The translations under genes were made by a program, and so were the position numbers. Positions 62,236 through 64,000 of a stretch of 64,000 bases of DNA are shown here, piece by piece. Position 1 is the first letter of the stretch. Every line of letters begins with the position of its first letter. Source of the DNA: Phycisphaerae bacterium (GTDB lineage: Bacteria > Planctomycetota > Phycisphaerae > UBA1845 > Fen-1342); the NCBI GenBank assembly GCA_028279405.1, contig JANQNU010000010.1:62001-126000 (forward strand), given 5' to 3'. The notes under the pieces were generated by a model. That model was given only the letters and a program-made list of their open reading frames with translations, did not search any database and was not told where the DNA came from.

Positions 62236-64000
62236 GAGATTCTTCCTTCCGGTGCAAACGCGCCCAAGCCATCGCGTTCGAGAGTGCGTTTCAGACGCGC
62301 CTCGATGTCGATGCCCAGCAGGAAGTCTTGCTCGGAAAACTGCTCCGTCATGGGAATGCGTTCGGGCTCGACACCAACAAGCCCTGCTACCGTGGTGGAG
62401 AGTTCATTGCACTCGCGAGGAGTGAGCTCGGCAAACGCCAGACGCAGATCGGGAATCTGTCGAAGGAACTGTGCTTCCGGCCATGACTCCAGGACCTCGT
62501 GAATCGCAGCCGTGGCTTCCGGCAGCTGCCAGAGAACACTCCGGGCTGTCCGCATCAGTCCCCGCAAGAATGCCGGGCCATCGGATGTGTGTGCGCCGAG
62601 CATGTGGCCACGCAGGCTTCGCACGACATCTGAAGCTGGAAGTTCGCCATCGCCATACAATGACCCGGCAGCCGCCCCGCGCATAGCGGCGTTACCTCCG
62701 GTACTGTCCAGGACCTCACGTAGCGCGCCGTGCCGAAGCTCGCGACGCTCATCTGTATCGCCAATGGTTGTGGCCGATTGGGTGAGGGCATTGAGCGCGT
62801 TGAGTACAGTCTCAGTTTGCGCTGCTGGAGTGGCGGTGAGCTGCGGCAGGACGTAGACAGCTCTCTGGTACGCTTGATTCGCCAGTGCGTCTACGCCGGT
62901 GAGATGGTTGGCCTCCAGTGGTTCGCGCGAGACGTGCAACGCAAGCAGCGTTTCAATCGCGGCAACCAGCGAGACAAAGTCGGCATCCTCAGCTACAAGG
63001 GCCTGAGTTCGCTCGAACAAATCCTGAGTGTGTCGATGAAGGCCCATACGGCAAGCCTCGAGCAGCAACGATGTGGCCACATCGGCGCGCCGCCCCTGAC
63101 CCTGTGCTTCGGCTTGCGCAAATCGTTCCTGAAGCAGCGCGGTGGCCGCCTCCTCGAGGCTGGCACCGTAAACACTTCGCTCAATCAAGGTTGATTCAGC
63201 TGCCGGCGACCAATGATACCGCCATACTTCCTGGATGCGTTCCAAGTCCTTTCCATGGACGTAGTCTGGGCCGCGAACCAGATCGGCGAACGGTATCTCA
63301 AGGAAACGGAGTCGATAGAAAAACCTCGATAGCGCACGATGTCGCGTCTTGCGATAAAGGTCCAGGATTGATTCTCGTGCCGTAATCACCTCAAGATCGA
63401 TTCTGAGACGGTGCGCGGTGGCTCGAAAATCCTCGACGATCGGCGGCTGGCCGGCGTCAGCGGGGACGTCGCCAACCGTATCGCCCGCCAGAAGTTGCCG
63501 GGCGAGTGCAAGGACCAGGACGCCTTCAACGTCGACCGAACCCTTCACGAAGCACGAGCGTACCGCGTCAAGGGCGTCTTCGCGCGCTGGTCGTGTGTGA
63601 CCCCGTAGCTGAGCGAGTCGGCGGCAATGCTCCAGTGCCCCAATCTCATCAGCCACGGATATCTCGATCCGTCGCTCGCGACACCTTCGTCCGAGCTTGA
63701 CGAATATGTCGGCCAGATCTTCCTTGTCCCATGCTCGCTGATAAAAACCTGGCGAGGGCATTCCAGACGCGTACCCGTTCAAGCGATCAAGTTGTTCGAA
63801 ACCGTATCGCATTAAGACAACGAGGGCATCCTGCTCAGCAACGTGCACCTCCGGCGCGACGAGCGGATCAGTGGCGGGCAAAACGACCGTGTGAAATCCA
63901 CCGGTCACGACAACGACTCGCTTACCGGCCTCCTGCTGCACAGCCGCAGCCATGGCCCGTTCTCGCGCAAGTGTTCCATCGACTCTGAGCGCGTCGGAGG
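62232..64000 (-). CDS. DUF5682-like protein (YehM-like), partial
   Basis: The reading frame is open to the right edge, so the start lies outside the window; the ATG at 63953 is not necessarily the real one. The roughly 589 visible residues begin with RERAMAAAVQQEAGKRVVVVTGGFHT, a strand-turn resembling TraB/PrgY-like or erythromycin-esterase-type folds, and carry a long helical remainder with no catalytic motif I recognise. It resembles DUF5682, which is encoded with MoxR AAA+, VWA and SWIM genes. The AAA+ gene should lie just beyond 64000. Confidence 0.78.
   Translation of the reverse strand, partial: SDALRVDGTLARERAMAAAVQQEAGKRVVVVTGGFHTVVLPATDPLVAPEVHVAEQDALVVLMRYGFEQLDRLNGYASGMPSPGFYQRAWDKEDLADIFVKLGRRCRERRIEISVADEIGALEHCRRLAQLRGHTRPAREDALDAVRSCFVKGSVDVEGVLVLALARQLLAGDTVGDVPADAGQPPIVEDFRATAHRLRIDLEVITARESILDLYRKTRHRALSRFFYRLRFLEIPFADLVRGPDYVHGKDLERIQEVWRYHWSPAAESTLIERSVYGASLEEAATALLQERFAQAEAQGQGRRADVATSLLLEACRMGLHRHTQDLFERTQALVAEDADFVSLVAAIETLLALHVSREPLEANHLTGVDALANQAYQRAVYVLPQLTATPAAQTETVLNALNALTQSATTIGDTDERRELRHGALREVLDSTGGNAAMRGAAAGSLYGDGELPASDVVRSLRGHMLGAHTSDGPAFLRGLMRTARSVLWQLPEATAAIHEVLESWPEAQFLRQIPDLRLAFAELTPRECNELSTTVAGLVGVEPERIPMTEQFSEQDFLLGIDIEARLKRTLERDGLGAFAPEGRIS

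Noticed and set aside
1-64000. CRISPR arrays, rRNA, tRNA, transposases or phage genes
   Set aside because: I scanned the gaps for spaced repeats, conserved T-arm sequences and known transposase or phage proteins and found none.

Overview
The window looks like chromosomal DNA of a high-GC bacterium, most probably a member of the Planctomycetota. Four observations support this: three secreted proteins end in dockerin-like EF-hand modules of the GDxNxDGxxxxGDIN type; there is an exosortase/EpsI exopolysaccharide locus and a PEP-CTERM protein; an ECF-type sigma factor is paired with a TPR serine/threonine kinase; and a DUF1800/DUF1501 gene pair is present. No rRNA, tRNA, CRISPR array, transposase or phage gene was recognised.

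Layout. 1-5.5 kb holds the 3' part of an MFS transporter, a SprA-like putative metalloprotease, endonuclease III (nth), lgt with a large insertion, and panC. 5.7-10.3 kb encodes two exported proteins, a trypsin-like protease with a P-domain-like end and a beta-helix protein with a dockerin end. 10.3-11.9 kb holds a pteridine-reductase-like SDR and truA. 12.0-22.6 kb is one minus-strand exopolysaccharide/exosortase operon: Wza-like export lipoprotein, exosortase, EpsI-like protein, a 1583-residue TPR protein and a Wzc-like tyrosine kinase. It has a clear promoter at its head and a strong hairpin at its end. 22.8-34.8 kb carries a NeuD-type acyltransferase, another dockerin protein, small regulators, three glycosyltransferase genes, an isoprenylcysteine-methyltransferase-like protein, gpmI, rlmI and a secreted nuclease.

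35-42.3 kb carries a secreted helical repeat protein, infA (TTG start), a STAS protein, a PEP-CTERM protein, ispF, an ECF sigma factor with a possible membrane partner, and a secreted sugar-dehydrogenase-like protein behind a long structured leader. 42.5-47.9 kb holds a PHP phosphoesterase, a zinc/manganese-type ABC importer behind a promoter overlapped by a Fur/Zur-like palindrome, and an arsR-arsC-like pair with an operator. 48.3-55.4 kb holds the TPR kinase, its ECF sigma factor, and the DUF1800/DUF1501 pair. 56.1-64.0 kb holds a DUF4132 (MolR/YehI-like) protein converging on a SWIM, VWA and DUF5682 gene set. This set resembles the poorly understood E. coli yehI-L-M-P-Q group and runs off the right edge, where an AAA+ MoxR-type ATPase would be expected.

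Part of 48-59 kb looks less GC-rich by eye than 10-47 kb. The window offers two coherent multi-gene systems, the exosortase/EPS operon and the yeh-like chaperone/co-factor cluster. It also shows several promoter/operator arrangements that fix start codons.
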